64,000 nt of DNA. It comes from Acytostelium subglobosum LB1 (taxonomy: Eukaryota > Evosea > Eumycetozoa > Acytosteliales > Acytosteliaceae). Below, piece by piece: positions 22,892-35,117 of the stretch; the first letter of the stretch is position 1; every line of letters starts with the position of its first letter. The translations under genes were made by a program, and so were the position numbers. The stretch lies in the NCBI RefSeq assembly GCF_000787575.1, contig NW_012236521.1, forward strand, positions 638,924 through 702,923. The letters are read 5' to 3'. A model generated the notes under the pieces. That model saw only the letters and a program-made list of their open reading frames with translations, did no database searches and was not told the DNA's origin.

Positions 22892-25398
22892 ATGCTTAGA
22901 TATATAAACATTGTATTGTTATATATTTATACTTTATTTATTACTTGTCTTACTACTTTATATAATATAATATCAATTGCATTAGGAATGAATACTATTA
23001 CTACTACTACTACAGCTGATACAACAGCTTCATCATCATCAAGTACAACAACATCTACAACAACAACTACATCAACAACAACAAATGGACCATTAAGTAA
23101 CTATCACATTGAATCTGGGGGATTGTTCACAATCAAAGAGTACAACACTCTATCAATCTTGTGTGATACATTGATACCAAAGGATACTGTATCCGATGAG
23201 TTCTTGGAACAACTACAACTCAAGGATGAACAGTCAATCCAAAAATTCAGAGAGTTCTTTGCTCGGTATGTCCAATGCTCACTCATTCATTCATTCAATC
23301 AAACATGACTGACTGACTGACACCAACTCACTATCTAGCTCTGCCAATGAAATGGACTTGGCAACACAGTTCTTAAAGTTGATCTCTGGAACAAAGAGCA
23401 ATGATCAGATTAAGGACTTGAAGACCTTGCTCTATTTGTTCTCATCTCCAGCTGGAATCATACTCACTGGCACTCTGACTAGCTTTGTTAATCTGCCATT
23501 GGAGAGAAGACAAAAGTTGTTTGCTGGACTCAAGACATCGTCCAATCCTATCAGACGCCAGGCGTTCAAGGCCATCGCACCACTCACCTTCTCATTGTTC
23601 TTCACAGTACTCAATCAACAGACCGGTCTCAATCCAAACTGGGACGTCGTCAACTACCAACTTCCACCACCCCTCGAGCATCTGCCGGACGCTGACCGCG
23701 AGAGCCTCAGCTTCATCAACATCAACAGTGAGCGCTCGCTAAAGACTGACGTGGTGATTGTCGGCAGTGGAGCAGGTGGTGGCATCACCGCCGCCATGCT
23801 CTCGGCCGCCGGCTACAAGGTGATCGTCTTGGAGAAGGGCAGCTATGTGTCACCGAGCGAGATGACCTGGAAAGAGGCCGAGGCCTTCCCGCTGATGTAC
23901 GAGCAGGGTGGAGCAATGACCACCGACGATCTTGGTATGAATATCTTTGCCGGCAGCTGTCTGGGCGGTGGTACCACAGTCAATTGGGCGGCATCCATTA
24001 GAACACCAGAGCCTGTGTTGGAAGAATGGCGACGCGATTGTCCAAACACCTATGGAGATGTATATAAGCAGGCGTTGGATAGTGTCTGCCAACGACTCAG
24101 TGTAAACGTAGACAGTGCACACAACGTCGCCAACACTGACCTCAAGAAGGCACTTGAGGACTTGGGCATGGACTGTTCAATCATCCCTCGTAACGTAAAG
24201 GACTGTGACACAACACAATGTGGCTACTGTTCAATGGGATGTCGATCAAAGTCCAAACAAAGTTCGGTAAGCAATCAAACATCTACGAGCGAGAGTGGAC
24301 CATCACTTGATGTACCTAACACATCTCACTCAATAGATGGTATCATACTTGGAGGATGCATGCTCAAAGGGTGCACAGATCATTACAAACTGCTTCGCAG
24401 AGCATATAACAACGGTTAACACTCCAAAGGGACCATGTGCACATGGTGTGGTGGCAAGTGTCGTCCATCCAGATGGCATGAAGTTCAGAGTGTTCATAAA
24501 GGCATCGATTGTGATTGCCTCGGCAGGTGCCATCCACACACCCGCATTGCTCCTGCGCAGTGGCCTGCGCAATCCAATGATTGGCAAGAGACTGCATCTT
24601 CACCCCGTCGTCCCCGTACTTGGAGTATTTGACAAAGAGGTCGAGGTGTGGAAGGGTGTGCCAATGTCAGTGATCAGCAAGCAATATGTAAATAAGAATG
24701 GTGATGGTGCGATCATTGAGGTGCCAAGTGCACACCTTGGAGTAGCGGCCTCACTGGGCAGCTTCCTCTATCAAGACTCCAAGAGTGCTCGCGAGAAGCT
24801 ACTCACACTTGGCAATTGGAACTGCTTCATCAGCATCCTCCGCGACAGACATCCCGGCCAGATCAAGCTGGACAAGGATGGACGCACACCAAGAATCAAA
24901 TACACCGTCAACGACGAGGATTGGAAGGGATTCCTGCCAAGTCTCGAAGGATCAATCCGAGCAATGGTCGAAGCTGGTGCCAAACAAGTTGGTATCCCTC
25001 TGGCAGGTTCTCAATTGTACGATCGTGACAATATGGAAGAACTTATCAAGTTGGTCAAAGGTCTAAAGTATAAGGTATGTTATGTTTGTGTCCAGAGTAT
25101 GGAAGTATGCCAACTAACTTGTATCACGCGCACGCTCCCATAGACCAACATGGTGACAGTATTCTCTGCACATCAGATGGGAAGTTGTAGAATGGGATCG
25201 AACCGTAGCAACTCTGTGGTGAGAGAGACTGGTGAGAGTTGGGACTTTTCAAGATTGTTTGTTGCCGATGGTTCAGTATTGCCATCAGCAGTTGGTGTCA
25301 ATCCAATGGTGACAATCTATTCTACAGCCTACATGATTGCAAACTCTATAATGGCATTGTATCCCGTCAGCAGTCTAGAACTTGAACGAGCTGCTTAA
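22892..25398 (+). CDS. Long-chain alcohol oxidase (GMC-family flavoprotein)
   Basis: Exons 22892-23265, 23339-24266, 24337-25074 and 25144-25398 give 764 residues. The N-terminus has a hydrophobic, probably membrane-anchoring helix and a Thr/Ser tract. An FAD-binding Rossmann motif [19 protein letters not shown] lies near residue 280, followed by [19 protein letters not shown], a Cys-rich segment ([10 protein letters not shown]) and the GMC C-terminal signature HQMGSCRMG with [18 protein letters not shown]. These match the membrane-bound long-chain fatty alcohol oxidases (FAO) of plants and yeasts, which oxidise fatty alcohols with O2 to aldehydes and H2O2. Length agrees with plant FAOs (about 750). 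All splice joins keep phase. Confidence 0.9.
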
Positions 25399-25911
25399 TC
25401 ATTTAATTAATTAATTAAATGGTATAGATATTGATTGATTTGCAAACATGCATCTCCGAATGCCAAATTGAATCCAAAAAGGCGGCCCATCAGCAAATTA
25501 AATCAGGTGCCCGTGTGTGGGGCGTGCTTCGGCTCAAAAACGCAATTATTTGATATTTTGACGAAGGAGGACCATGAGCTTCTCACTCTGCTCTCGGTGA
25601 CGTGAATGTAGACGAATCAAATAATGATGCGCAGTTTAGTCATCCATCCTACACACATACAAACACAACATACATACATAATAACATCATCACTTATATT
25701 ATTACAATCATCAGTCTTACTATCATCAGTGTAACATCATACATAACCCCCAATCAATCTCCCATCTGATCAATCATACTACCTACTTGCCCCTGGGGCT
25801 TTGACATCATCACCTATTTAAACGACACAAAACATTCACATTCTCTCATACCTAATACTGAGATACAAACGACATAAACAATCAACATAACAACATATAT
25901 TTATAATTATA
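25399..25911. other. Spacer before the mitochondrial carrier gene
   Basis: A palindromic TTAATTAATTAA-like stretch follows the oxidase stop. The remainder is AT-rich with short ATAC repeats and the TATTTAAACGA motif at 25815-25825. No gene seen. Confidence 0.5.
25814..25825 (+). promoter_or_regulatory. Putative core promoter motif CTATTTAAACGA
   Basis: Identical over 12 bp to the motif before the LPMO gene at 21105-21116; lies 87 bp upstream of the carrier start codon. Confidence 0.4.
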
Positions 25912-26901
25912 ATGGAGTCAGCAGCAGCAGCAGCACATCCAACTAATAGATGGATACCATTCCTGGCGGGTGGTATTGCAGGTGTCACTGCAAAGTCAGC
26001 AGTGGCACCTTTAGAGCGTGTAAAGATACTTTATCAAATCAGAAGTGACAAGTATGGTACAGGTTCAATCACTGGTTCCATCTCAAAGATCAAACAACTC
26101 GAGGGCATCAAGGGTCTGTGGCGCGGTAACACTGCCACCATCACACGAGTGTTCCCCTATGCCGCCGTTCAATTCTTTACATTCGAGACAATCAAACGTG
26201 TATGTTCGCGAGGACCCTAAACATGTTGTCGAGACACTAACCCATCCCATCCCATCCCATTCAATCAATCAATCAATCATACATAGAGCTTCCATTCAGA
26301 TGATCGTCCATTCTCATCATTCAATATGTTTATCGCTGGAAGTTTGGCAGGTGGCGTGGCGGTATTGGCAACTTACCCACTGGACTTGTTGAGAGCGCGA
26401 CTGGCAATAGAGGTCACGGAAAAGCAGACAGGCATGGCAAACTTATTCTTTGACATTGTTAAGAGGGATGGAATAAGAGGAGTGTATCGTGGCATTGAGT
26501 CGACAATCATTGGTATTCTGCCTTATGCAGGCATCAGTTTCTCAACGTTCGAGACACTCAAGGCAATGGCACCAAACTGGGCCAGAGACGACGAGGGCAA
26601 GCTACATCCAACCTACAAGCTGTTCTCTGGTGGAATGGCCGGTGGCATTGCACAGACTGTAGCATATCCATTCGATGTCGTTCGTCGGCGCATGCAAACT
26701 CATGGATTTGGTGATGGCAGAGTACACATAGACGTCAAGCATTCTTCATTCCGATCGATATACAGGATACTGACACAAGAAGGCGTGAAGAACTTATATA
26801 AGGGATTAAGCATCAATTACATCAAGGTTATTCCAACATCGGCCATTGCATTCTATACATATGAACTGAGTACACAGATACTGAGTAGACTGTCAAACTA
26901 A
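25912..26901 (+). CDS. Mitochondrial substrate carrier (SLC25), adenine nucleotide/CoA-carrier-like
   Basis: Exons 25912-26199 and 26287-26901 encode 300 residues, the usual size. Three tandem repeats each carry the Px(D/E)xx(K/R) signature: PLERVK, PLDLLR and PFDVVR, with GG-containing first helices (FLAGGIAGVTAK, FIAGSLAGGVAV, LFSGGMAGGIAQ). Six transmembrane helices in the inner mitochondrial membrane are expected. The PLERVKIL start of repeat 1 and the PYAAVQFFTFE segment resemble SLC25A16/SLC25A42/Leu5, which transport CoA and adenine nucleotides; substrate assignment is by resemblance only. Confidence 0.9.
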
Positions 26902-27215
26902 TAAATCATTGTTATTTATCAGTAGTAAAAGATGATTGATTGTCCACATGTGTGCACAATGATTGACAACTTGAAGGTAGAGTTCATACACTTGGGACCG
27001 TCAACGCCAACTTGGTTGGTGATTGTGATGGAACTGCCACTGTAACCTTGATCCAAACCAGTTAGCCTGTCCATGATGGACATCCATGGATGGACAAAAG
27101 TGAAGACCATCAATGACCATGCTCTGTTTGATTGATCGTGATGCATCAGGTATCCAGTGAGCTTGGAGATTGATTGTGTACACCTGGCATTCATGCCAGA
27201 CCATTGTCCAAGACA
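26902..27215. other. Convergent spacer, carrier to CCDC174-like gene
   Basis: Holds the 3' ends of two converging genes. A 91-codon minus-strand open frame (26919-27194) has no protein-like features and would overlap both 3' untranslated regions, so it is not called. Confidence 0.4.
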
Positions 27216-28152
27216 CTAAGTCTTCTTGGATGTCGTAGTTGATGTAACTTTCTTCTGTTGTTGTTGAAGTAGACGTTGCTTGAGCATTGCTTGTTTCTTC
27301 AATGTCTCAATCTGTTTCAGTCGTTCCTGATTCTGTTGTTCAGACTTTGTCTTTGTATCCTGATGTTTCTCTCTTTGTAATTTAGTTGCCTCTGCAGTCT
27401 GCTTCATATCCTGTATCTTTTCATCCTTGGCCTGTTGCTCCTTGAACTCTTGTTCCTCTTGTTCCGCTGTAGATGACTCCCACATCCTTCTCATTCTCTC
27501 CCTCTCAAAGTCTGGATGATGCATGTGCTCTGGCAGTCTAAACCCACCATCTCTATCTCTTTCTCCACGGTCTCTATCTCTATCTCTACTGTCTCTGTCT
27601 CTGTCTCTGTCTCTATCTCTATCTCTGTCATTATATCGATATTGTTCATCCTCACGATCAACAACCTTTTGATAAAAGTCCACTACTACATTGTCATCAC
27701 GGTCATCTCCATGCATGTTCATAAAGTCCAATGGTCTCTCGTGAACTCCATTGACTAGTTGTTGATACACCTTTGCCTTCTCCACCATTATCCTCTGTAT
27801 GCTCTCGTATGATTGCTGTTCTCCCTCCTTCTTCAACTCATCCAAGTCCTTCTGATTCCTTTGATCAACTCCATAGTTTGAAGTGCCAGCTACAGTATTA
27901 TCCTTGTCTTTGCTTCCACTCTTATCTTTACTCTCCAATATAGCCTTTATACTCTTTGATGATCTCTCATCTGGGTCTCTTGCACTCAACTGAGCATTCC
28001 TTTCTTCATTCAATACAGTTGATTTCAACGCTACTATCTAGTGTGTACATGAAGTCAGTCAGTCAGGTGAGCCGGTGAGATCATACCATTCGATTGACAA
28101 CACTTACACTTGCGCTTGAGACACCTTCAATGTCTCTCTTTCTCTTCCACAT
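27216..28152 (-). CDS. Coiled-coil protein, CCDC174-like
   Basis: Exons 28108-28152 and 27216-28037 give 288 residues. The N-terminus (MWKRKRDIEGVSSAS, then VALKSTVLNEERNAQL) resembles the start of CCDC174 (SSLVDLKAELFRKQ). A middle segment IMVEKAKVYQQLVNG plus VVVDFYQKVVDRED corresponds to the LEEKAKLY...LVDFTQK region of that family. An Arg/Asp alternating tract (residues about 145-175) and a Gln/Lys-rich coiled coil follow. CCDC174 is a nuclear protein tied to RNA processing and the exon-junction complex in animals. Orthology is moderate. The gene diverges from the cytochrome b5 gene across only 135 bp. Confidence 0.7.
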
Positions 28153-28287
28153 GTTGGATGAATGAATGAATGGTACCCCCCTTCAAGATTGTACTTCAAA
28201 AGAAGGGTGCACTCCTTTGATCTTTGGCAACTTTCGTCAATCAATAGACTTTAGATATTTTCATACAGATAGAGATAGAGATAGAGG

Positions 28288-28747
28288 ATGGATACCAACT
28301 CATTGTTGTCAATAGTATTGATCGTTGTCGCAGTGTATATTGTAAAGAATTATATACTGTCATCTGCAGTTCCTCCACCTAAACCTTCGGCCAAGTCATC
28401 AGCCGCTCGTGCCAAGGCCGCAAAGGATGCCCCAAAGAAGTACTACACGGCAGAGGAGGTGTCTGTACATGACAAGGAAGATGATCTTTGGTTGATCATC
28501 GATGGAAAGGTAGGTCACAGCATGTTCACTATTCATGTACCCTTACTCATCATCACACGATCGTGATCACCTCACTCGCATCCTACAGGTCTACGATGTT
28601 ACACCATACGTTGACAAGCATATGGGAGGTTTGGCCATTATGAGGAACGCTGGTAAGGACTCTTCAAAGGGATTCCATGGCGATCAGCATCCAGTCAAGG
28701 TGGCACAGATCCTCGAGGACTTCTACATTGGCGAGCTGAAAGTTTAG
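28288..28747 (+). CDS. Membrane-anchored cytochrome b5-domain protein
   Basis: Exons 28288-28509 and 28589-28747 give 126 residues. An N-terminal transmembrane helix (LLSIVLIVVAVYIV) and a Pro/Ala/Lys linker precede a cytochrome b5 domain beginning YYTAEEVSVHDKEDDLWLII. The two haem-ligand histidines lie in DKHMGG (family HPGG) and GDQHP. The domain carries electrons to desaturases, hydroxylases or P450 systems at the ER; N-terminal anchoring is like that of some plant and fungal b5 proteins. Confidence 0.88.
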
Positions 28748-28977
28748 ACAATGCCTCATCAACATCATAGCGAGTCAGCCTCACTCACAACCATCTCGAG
28801 GTATGAGACATGTCCTCGTACCTTCATGCAATACGATGCAACATAAATGAATGAATGAGAGAGCTGGCATTGAATACTACATGTAATGTTGTTTGTTGTC
28901 TTTGGTTTATGATACAAAGGATGATTGGATGAATGAATGAATGAATGATGCCAGTGATGATGTACTGTACTAATACA

Positions 28978-29948
28978 TTAGGCAATCTTTGTGATTGAGT
29001 CGCCTCTTAGCATTGTCCTAAAGGTGTAAACAAACATGAACAATGTGATCAATATTGCTGGAACGATGGCGCCTGCACAGCTGCCACCTTGAAGGTTTAA
29101 CATAGTCTATGTTTGTGTTATCATGATGTTGAGGTTAGTGACAGGACTGTCATTGAGCGAGAGGGATGGACGGACGACTTACAAAGTATGAAATGGCAAT
29201 ATGAGAGACAAGGACGATGCCAACATCGATGCGATTCTTTGTTCTGTATCCTTGGAATGCAGTGACATTCCACAGTATATGAAGGAGGCTGAAACACAAT
29301 GCATAGATGGCTGACAACATAAACAGACTGACATCAGGACAAGCTGGGGAGAACAAGTCGCCCGGTCCCTGTGACTCCCACATGATTGTACCATACATCA
29401 CAAAGGCATAAGTGATGCCGCTACCTGTTCCAATAGCTATATCATTGATTGATTAAGTATGAGTGAGTGAGTATGATTGATTGAATGAATGATTGAGTGC
29501 GAGAGTGAGACATACCTGCAGATGATAGAGTATGATTGGGTCGCGCTGATAGTGTCTCTAAACGAGTGTTGATCACACTGTCTGTACCTGGTTGCTGCTG
29601 CTGTTGTTGTAGTTGATCAGCCTTCATTGATTTCATTTGATTGATCTTTGATTGTATCTGTGCGAGTGATGGACGATCGTTGAATCCCCAGCTGTACAGA
29701 CGGAAGAAGAGATAGCGGAATGCCTCCTGGAAGGCGATGGTGAACGGGATGACGAACCAGAACTGTGTACGCATCGGTGGTATTATATACCACCAGATCG
29801 ATGCCAACAGCATCGATAGTAGCCAAAAGAATGATCCTCCAATCGACATGATCACCAACTGACTATTACGTGCTATCACCATCAAGAAGAATACTATAGT
29901 AGGTGAATAAGCAAAGAACAGACATCCATAGAATAGTAATTGTGTCAT
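28978..29948 (-). CDS. aph1: Gamma-secretase subunit Aph-1
   Basis: Exons 29516-29948, 29183-29436 and 28978-29106 give 271 residues, close to human APH-1 (265). It is a seven-pass membrane protein starting [18 protein letters not shown] and [19 protein letters not shown], as in Aph-1. The two conserved intramembrane histidines are present in SLLHILWNV and [10 protein letters not shown] Gln-rich cytosolic loop (about residues 110-140) is an amoeba-type insertion. Aph-1 scaffolds gamma-secretase with presenilin, nicastrin and Pen-2, and the complex cleaves membrane proteins in endosomes; in Dictyostelium it is known to be active. Confidence 0.88.
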
Positions 29949-30594
29949 TGTTTATGTATATATATATATATTTATGTATGTATTATTTGTTCTCTCTATC
30001 TAACTTTGAGAGTGTGAATGAATGAATGAGTGAGTGAAGTGATAGATAATGTGACCCAATGATTGATTGTGATAATGAATGTGTGCTTTCAATTTAGTTC
30101 AATCACACACACACTCAGATTGGACATGATTGATGTCTTTGGACAAGTATCTAAACAATGATGTTGGGATTGGAATTATCCCAATCATTCTAAGACACAA
30201 TCACATTGTCAATCAATCAATCAAAATTGCAACAATGTATGATTGGTTGGGTGATCAACCATCATCATTTTTGTTTGTTCAAATGATTGATTATTATTAT
30301 TATGATTACAATTAAACAAATAATAATAATAGTTAGTAAATTGGCAACTTTAAAGTTGTTCTTTGCATGAAAGGTTACAGTGGGAGGGCAAACCAACCCA
30401 TTTTTGGGACAAAACTTCAAAAGAGGTCCACCTTCAAAGAACAAGTCAAACTATGCTTGATTGTTTGGGACAACCACCAATCAATCATAACAACAATAAC
30501 TACACACTTGCACTTGCTCATATTCACATACAGATATATATATTTAACTTATCTTTATTTATTTATTTATACATTCATTCTGAGAGAGAGAGAG
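29949..30594. other. Divergent spacer between Aph-1 and FYVE-armadillo genes
   Basis: Promoter region of both genes, with GAATGA/CAATCA repeats, a T/A-rich block near 30290-30340 and (GA)n just before the FYVE start codon. No gene seen. Confidence 0.5.
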
Positions 30595-32406
30595 ATGTTG
30601 ACTACACCATCATCAGGTTCAAATAACCCATCACCGGCATTGACACCGGTGGCAACCAACCCACCGGGTTCACCTGCGATGTTCAGTGACAAGAAGTTCT
30701 GGAGACCATTATGGATACCTGATGATCAAGAGGATAGATGTCTAAACTGTAGCAATCAATTCAATACTCTATTGAGAAGGCATCATTGTAGACAATGTGG
30801 TATGTTAGGACTTGGACTTGGACTCTGACTTGATTGATTGATTGGTTCACTCATTCATTCGTTCATTCATTCATTCATTCATTCATTCATTCAACAGGTA
30901 ACATATTTTGTAACAACTGTAGCAGTAAGAGACAATCATTACCACAGCTGCACTATGATAAACCTGTTAGGATATGTAATCGATGCTCGGATTTGGCCAA
31001 CTTCTCAAAGCTGGCCACATCTGATGATGTTGCCCAACGTGTGGAGGCCTCAAAGGGCTTTTGTAATCTGACGTTGGATGCACTGGGCCGCAAACTAATA
31101 GTCAACAGCTTCTTAGGAGTGATGTTCTCGCTGCTGGACAACAGACTGGACACGTCCGTCTACCGACATGTGACACGTGCCGTCGCCAACCTGGCCGAGA
31201 ACGAGATCAATCGCACCTATATCATCGAGTCGGAGCTGTTTGACGCTCTGGTTCACTATCTATTGACACCGCACGACGATGACAATGAGACACGATTGAA
31301 CGTCTGCATCTGTTTCGAGTACTTGGCATGCGAGGAGAACATATTGGTCAAGACACAGTTGGCTGAGCAGTGTTTGCCCATTCTCATGGAGCTGTCTCGA
31401 TCATACAATGGTCAGCTGAAACATTCATCATCGATCATCCTGCTTAATCTCACCAAGAACCCTATCACACGCGATCAAGTTGTCAAAGCTGGCGTCACTC
31501 AGTCCTTCATTGCCATGGCACTCTGCGATGAGGTCTCCCTGCAGGCAGCTGCCACGCAGGCCATCTCAATTCTATCTCTTAACCGTATGTAGCCTTTGTT
31601 CATTCATTCAATTCATTCTTGAGGTCATGCTCACACTTTGCCCTTGCCCCTCGCGCGACACAGCCAAGAATCAAAGGAAGATCGTGGAAGGCGGTGCTCT
31701 GCCACCTCTGATCCTTATGATCAACTCTCCAGTCGAAAAGATCATACTATATACAGTGGCCTCGCTGGCAAGTCTATCAGAGAATTGTAAATACGATCTG
31801 TTTGCACACTGCTCTTAACCGGGCGACATAGCGGATACTAACCTACCTAAACCATCTTCATTCAGCTGATAATCAACTGGCGATTGGACAGGTTGGAGGT
31901 GTCAAACCAATGATCAATATATTACATTACTCCAACGACGACAAGATACCATTACATGCTGCTACTACACTGTACCACCTTTCATTATGTCGTAAGTGAT
32001 GCCAACCGTCAGACTGGCGCGAACCTCTAACTTCCATAACTAATCAATCACACAACTATATAGCCTCCAACCATGCACTACTGATGCAACAGGACCTGTT
32101 TGATATATTATCCAAAGTCATCATTGTTAATTATGCCAACACATCCAGCGAACTCTTATTCCTCTCCATCAAGATATTGAGCAACTTGTCAAATGGTATG
32201 AAGATGAAGAACACTATCATTCTCATATTCTTGGGATTGGACCATCTAACGCAATCAATATCAATCATACATACATAGTCAAAGAAGGGAAACAGGTCAT
32301 AAGGAAGAACCAGGCACTGATGAATGTACTTAGGATAATGGTACATACTACCAACAAGCTGCAACCATTCTCATTGATCATCTTTAACAACTGCGAATCC
32401 AATTGA
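30595..32406 (+). CDS. FYVE zinc finger-armadillo repeat protein
   Basis: Six exons (30595-30799, 30898-31584, 31664-31786, 31866-31991, 32064-32195, 32279-32406) all join in phase 1 and give 466 residues. A short Ser/Pro-rich start precedes a FYVE finger (about 37-105): WIPDD, LLRRHHCRQCG and VRICNRC, i.e. the WxxD, R(R/K)HHCRxCG and RVC motifs that bind phosphatidylinositol 3-phosphate on endosomes. The rest consists of armadillo-like helical repeats (AGVTQSFIAMALCDEVSLQA; PLILMINSPVEKIILYTVAS; IGQVGGVKPMINILHYS). The protein probably recruits partners to endosomes. The last exon is short and less conserved, but its phase fits. Confidence 0.88.
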
Positions 32407-32843
32407 ACAACTGGATGATCATATACTGCTGCTGTTGTACAATCAATACTATATAGCAACCTTACCAACCAACTTCCACCTCATCCATCAATACGCAACA
32501 ACAACAACCATAATGCCCTTCCATAACGCAATATTTATCATCCTGCTGGCCTATCTTGCCCATCCACCAACTTGTATTGGCAAAGCAAAGCAGCGACCTT
32601 ACCGTACTACAACTACAATCCAGGGCAGCACTGTAACAAAGAGTATCTCAATAATTAAAGATCACCTATCTTATTTATTCACAACAACTTGGTGAGGCTA
32701 CAAACCATAACAGGCATTATGTACCAACCATCAATGCATTTGACCGAATGGAACGATGTGATTGAACATAGACGAAAGGATATTGAGTTGATTTTGGTTT
32801 GTTTATTGATTGGACTAAAGGTAAAGAAACAAAGCAAAAGGGT
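32407..32843. other. Convergent spacer with a possible small secreted ORF
   Basis: On the plus strand a 61-codon frame (32511-32696) begins MPFHNAIFIILLAYLAHPPT, which looks like a signal peptide, and then runs Lys/Thr-rich to a TGA. It lies in the likely 3' region of the FYVE gene and may be chance. The remainder is the EF-1alpha 3' flank. Confidence 0.35.
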
Positions 32844-34208
32844 TTACTTCTTCTTGGCTGGGGCAGCAGCGGCGGCCTTCTTGTCACCTGGCTTTCCGGC
32901 AACCTTCTTGGTCACACCCTTGATGACACCGACAGCGACGGTTTGTCTCATGTCACGGACGGCGAAACGACCCAAAGGTGGGTAGTCAGTGAAGGTCTCA
33001 ACGCACATTGGCTTGGATGGGGTAAGCTCAACCATGGCGGCATCTCCGTTCTTCAAGATGATCTCACCAGTTCCCTCCTTGGCAATGACGGCACCAGAAC
33101 GACGGTCAACCTTGTCGAGGATGGTGGAGAACTTGCAGGCAATATGGGCAGTGTGGCAATCGAGGACGGGGGCATATCCAGCGTGGATCTGACCTGGATG
33201 GTTCAAGATGATGACCTGAGCAGTGAACTTCTCAGTCTCGATGGGTGGGTCGTTCTTGGAGTCACCAGCGACCATACCACGCTTGATATCCTTGACGGAA
33301 AGGTTCTTAACGTTGAAACCAACGTTGTCACCTGGGGTGGCTTGGGTGAGCTGCTCGTGATGCATCTCGACGGACTTGACCTCAGTGGAGAGACCAGCTG
33401 GGGCGAAGGTGACGACCATACCGGGCTTCAAGACTCCGGTCTCGACACGACCGACTGGAACGGTTCCGATACCTCCGATCTTGTAGACATCCTGGAGTGG
33501 GATACGGAGTGGCTTGTCAGACGGTCTCTTTGGCTCAACGATGGCGTCGAGGGCCTCGAGCAAAGTTGGTCCCTTGTACCAGCCCATGTTTGGAGACTTC
33601 TCCAACATGTTGTCACCGTTCCAACCGGAGATTGGGACGAAGGCAACCTTCTCTGGGTTGTAACCGATCTTCTTGATGAAGGAAGAGGTCTCCTTGACGA
33701 TCTCGGTGTAACGGGCCTCAGAGTAGTTGGTGGACTTCTCGTCCATCTTGTTGATGGCGACGATCATCTGCTTGACACCGAGGGTGTAGGCGAGGAGAGC
33801 GTGCTCACGGGTCTGACCGTTCTTGGCAATACCAGCCTCGAACTCTCCAGTTGGGGAGGCAATGACGAGGACAGCACAATCGGCCTGGGAGGTACCAGTA
33901 ATCATGTTCTTGATGAAATCTCTGTGGCCTGGGGCATCAATGATGGTGAAGTAGTACTTGCTGGTCTCGAACTTCCAGAGGGCGATATCGATGGTGATAC
34001 CTCTCTCACGCTCGGCCTTCAACTTGTCCATGACCCAAGCGTACTTGAAGGACTGCTTGCCCATCTCGGCAGCCTCCTTCTCGTACTTCTCGATGACACG
34101 CTTGTCGATACCTCCACACTTGTAGATCAAATGACCGGTGGTAGTGGACTTTCCGGCATCGACGTGACCAATGACGACGATGTTAATGTGAGTCTTCTCT
34201 TTTCCCAT
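32844..34208 (-). CDS. Translation elongation factor 1-alpha
   Basis: A single coding exon of 454 residues. GTPase motifs are all present: GHVDAGKST (P-loop), DAPGH (G3) and NKMD (G4), followed by the two beta-barrel domains and a Lys/Ala-rich tail. It delivers aminoacyl-tRNA to the ribosome; in Dictyostelium the protein also bundles actin (ABP-50). Codon use is strongly restricted and G/C-ending compared with neighbours, as expected for a very highly expressed gene. The 5' flank suggests a leader intron: donor GTATGT at 34448 and acceptor AG at 34234-34235, about 215 bp. Confidence 0.98.
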   Translation of the reverse strand: MGKEKTHINIVVIGHVDAGKSTTTGHLIYKCGGIDKRVIEKYEKEAAEMGKQSFKYAWVMDKLKAERERGITIDIALWKFETSKYYFTIIDAPGHRDFIKNMITGTSQADCAVLVIASPTGEFEAGIAKNGQTREHALLAYTLGVKQMIVAINKMDEKSTNYSEARYTEIVKETSSFIKKIGYNPEKVAFVPISGWNGDNMLEKSPNMGWYKGPTLLEALDAIVEPKRPSDKPLRIPLQDVYKIGGIGTVPVGRVETGVLKPGMVVTFAPAGLSTEVKSVEMHHEQLTQATPGDNVGFNVKNLSVKDIKRGMVAGDSKNDPPIETEKFTAQVIILNHPGQIHAGYAPVLDCHTAHIACKFSTILDKVDRRSGAVIAKEGTGEIILKNGDAAMVELTPSKPMCVETFTDYPPLGRFAVRDMRQTVAVGVIKGVTKKVAGKPGDKKAAAAAPAKKK

Positions 34209-35117
34209 TGTGGATACGTGTGTTGTAAATAGACTAGTTTAAATTAGCTAGTTATATTTTTGTTTTGGTTTGTTAGAGAAGGAAGTAGGGGATGAGAGAA
34301 TAAAGAATGTTATAATGTTAGTATCACATTATATCATTATGTAGTTGTGTTGAAGTATGATAACAATATAATATATTATATTGACAACAACATAGACATA
34401 GTCATAGTCATAGTAATAATATTATATTGTATGTGTATTTGAACATACCTTTGATGTGAGGAGCGGAAGCAACAAAGAGAGTGAAACGAAGTGAGTGTTC
34501 ACCTTATCGTTCACGATGCTGCTGACACTCTCTCAGTGCAACCAACTACACCATCTCACTATTGGTGTGTTAAACTTTTATTTTGATTTAAATTAAATCA
34601 AATTCAAAAAGCAAAAAGTGGAAAGAACCACTCTCGCAGATCTCTATCACATCAAAATTTACATAACAATGTAAATACATTGTAAAAGACATCTGTAAAA
34701 TTTCTCACTCACTTCACCATCTCTGCAGATCTTGAACAAAGTGTGGTTGGTCATGATTCATGAACCTCGAACATGACTTGAATGGATGAGTTGGCTGACG
34801 ACTTTGGTCAGTTAACTGGCTAGTTGATCAATAATTATTGATTGATTGACTGATTGGGACGTAGATGTCGATGATGCACTGAGTCCATGATCAAACATGG
34901 TTGAACCCAAGGATTGTCATTTACTTAAAGTCAATGGACCAACTACTTTCCAACTTCAAGTTCACACTTTTTTCGCAGTCTTGTGGTTGTCGTAGTTCTG
35001 TTTGTTGACTTGTTGCCAACTTCACTCTTCTGTTTAAGCAACCACTTTCCGTTCATTATTCAATCAACTATCATACATATATTTTATAATACTAATACTA
35101 CTTTACTTGTAAATAAT
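34209..35117. other. Divergent spacer between EF-1alpha and TrpRS; probable EF-1alpha leader intron and promoter
   Basis: From the minus strand, a pyrimidine-rich leader (about 34449-34540) meets a GTATGT donor at 34448-34443, and an AG acceptor lies at 34235-34234, 26 bp before the start codon. The stretch between is AT-rich and intron-like. The remaining 500 bp serve both promoters. No other gene seen. Confidence 0.45.

Noticed and set aside
26919-27194. 91-codon minus-strand open frame between carrier and CCDC174-like genes
   Set aside because: Lies in converging 3' regions, composition is not protein-like and no motif is visible.
32799-34232. 477-codon plus-strand frame opposite EF-1alpha
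   Set aside because: An antisense shadow produced by the strongly biased codons of EF-1alpha.
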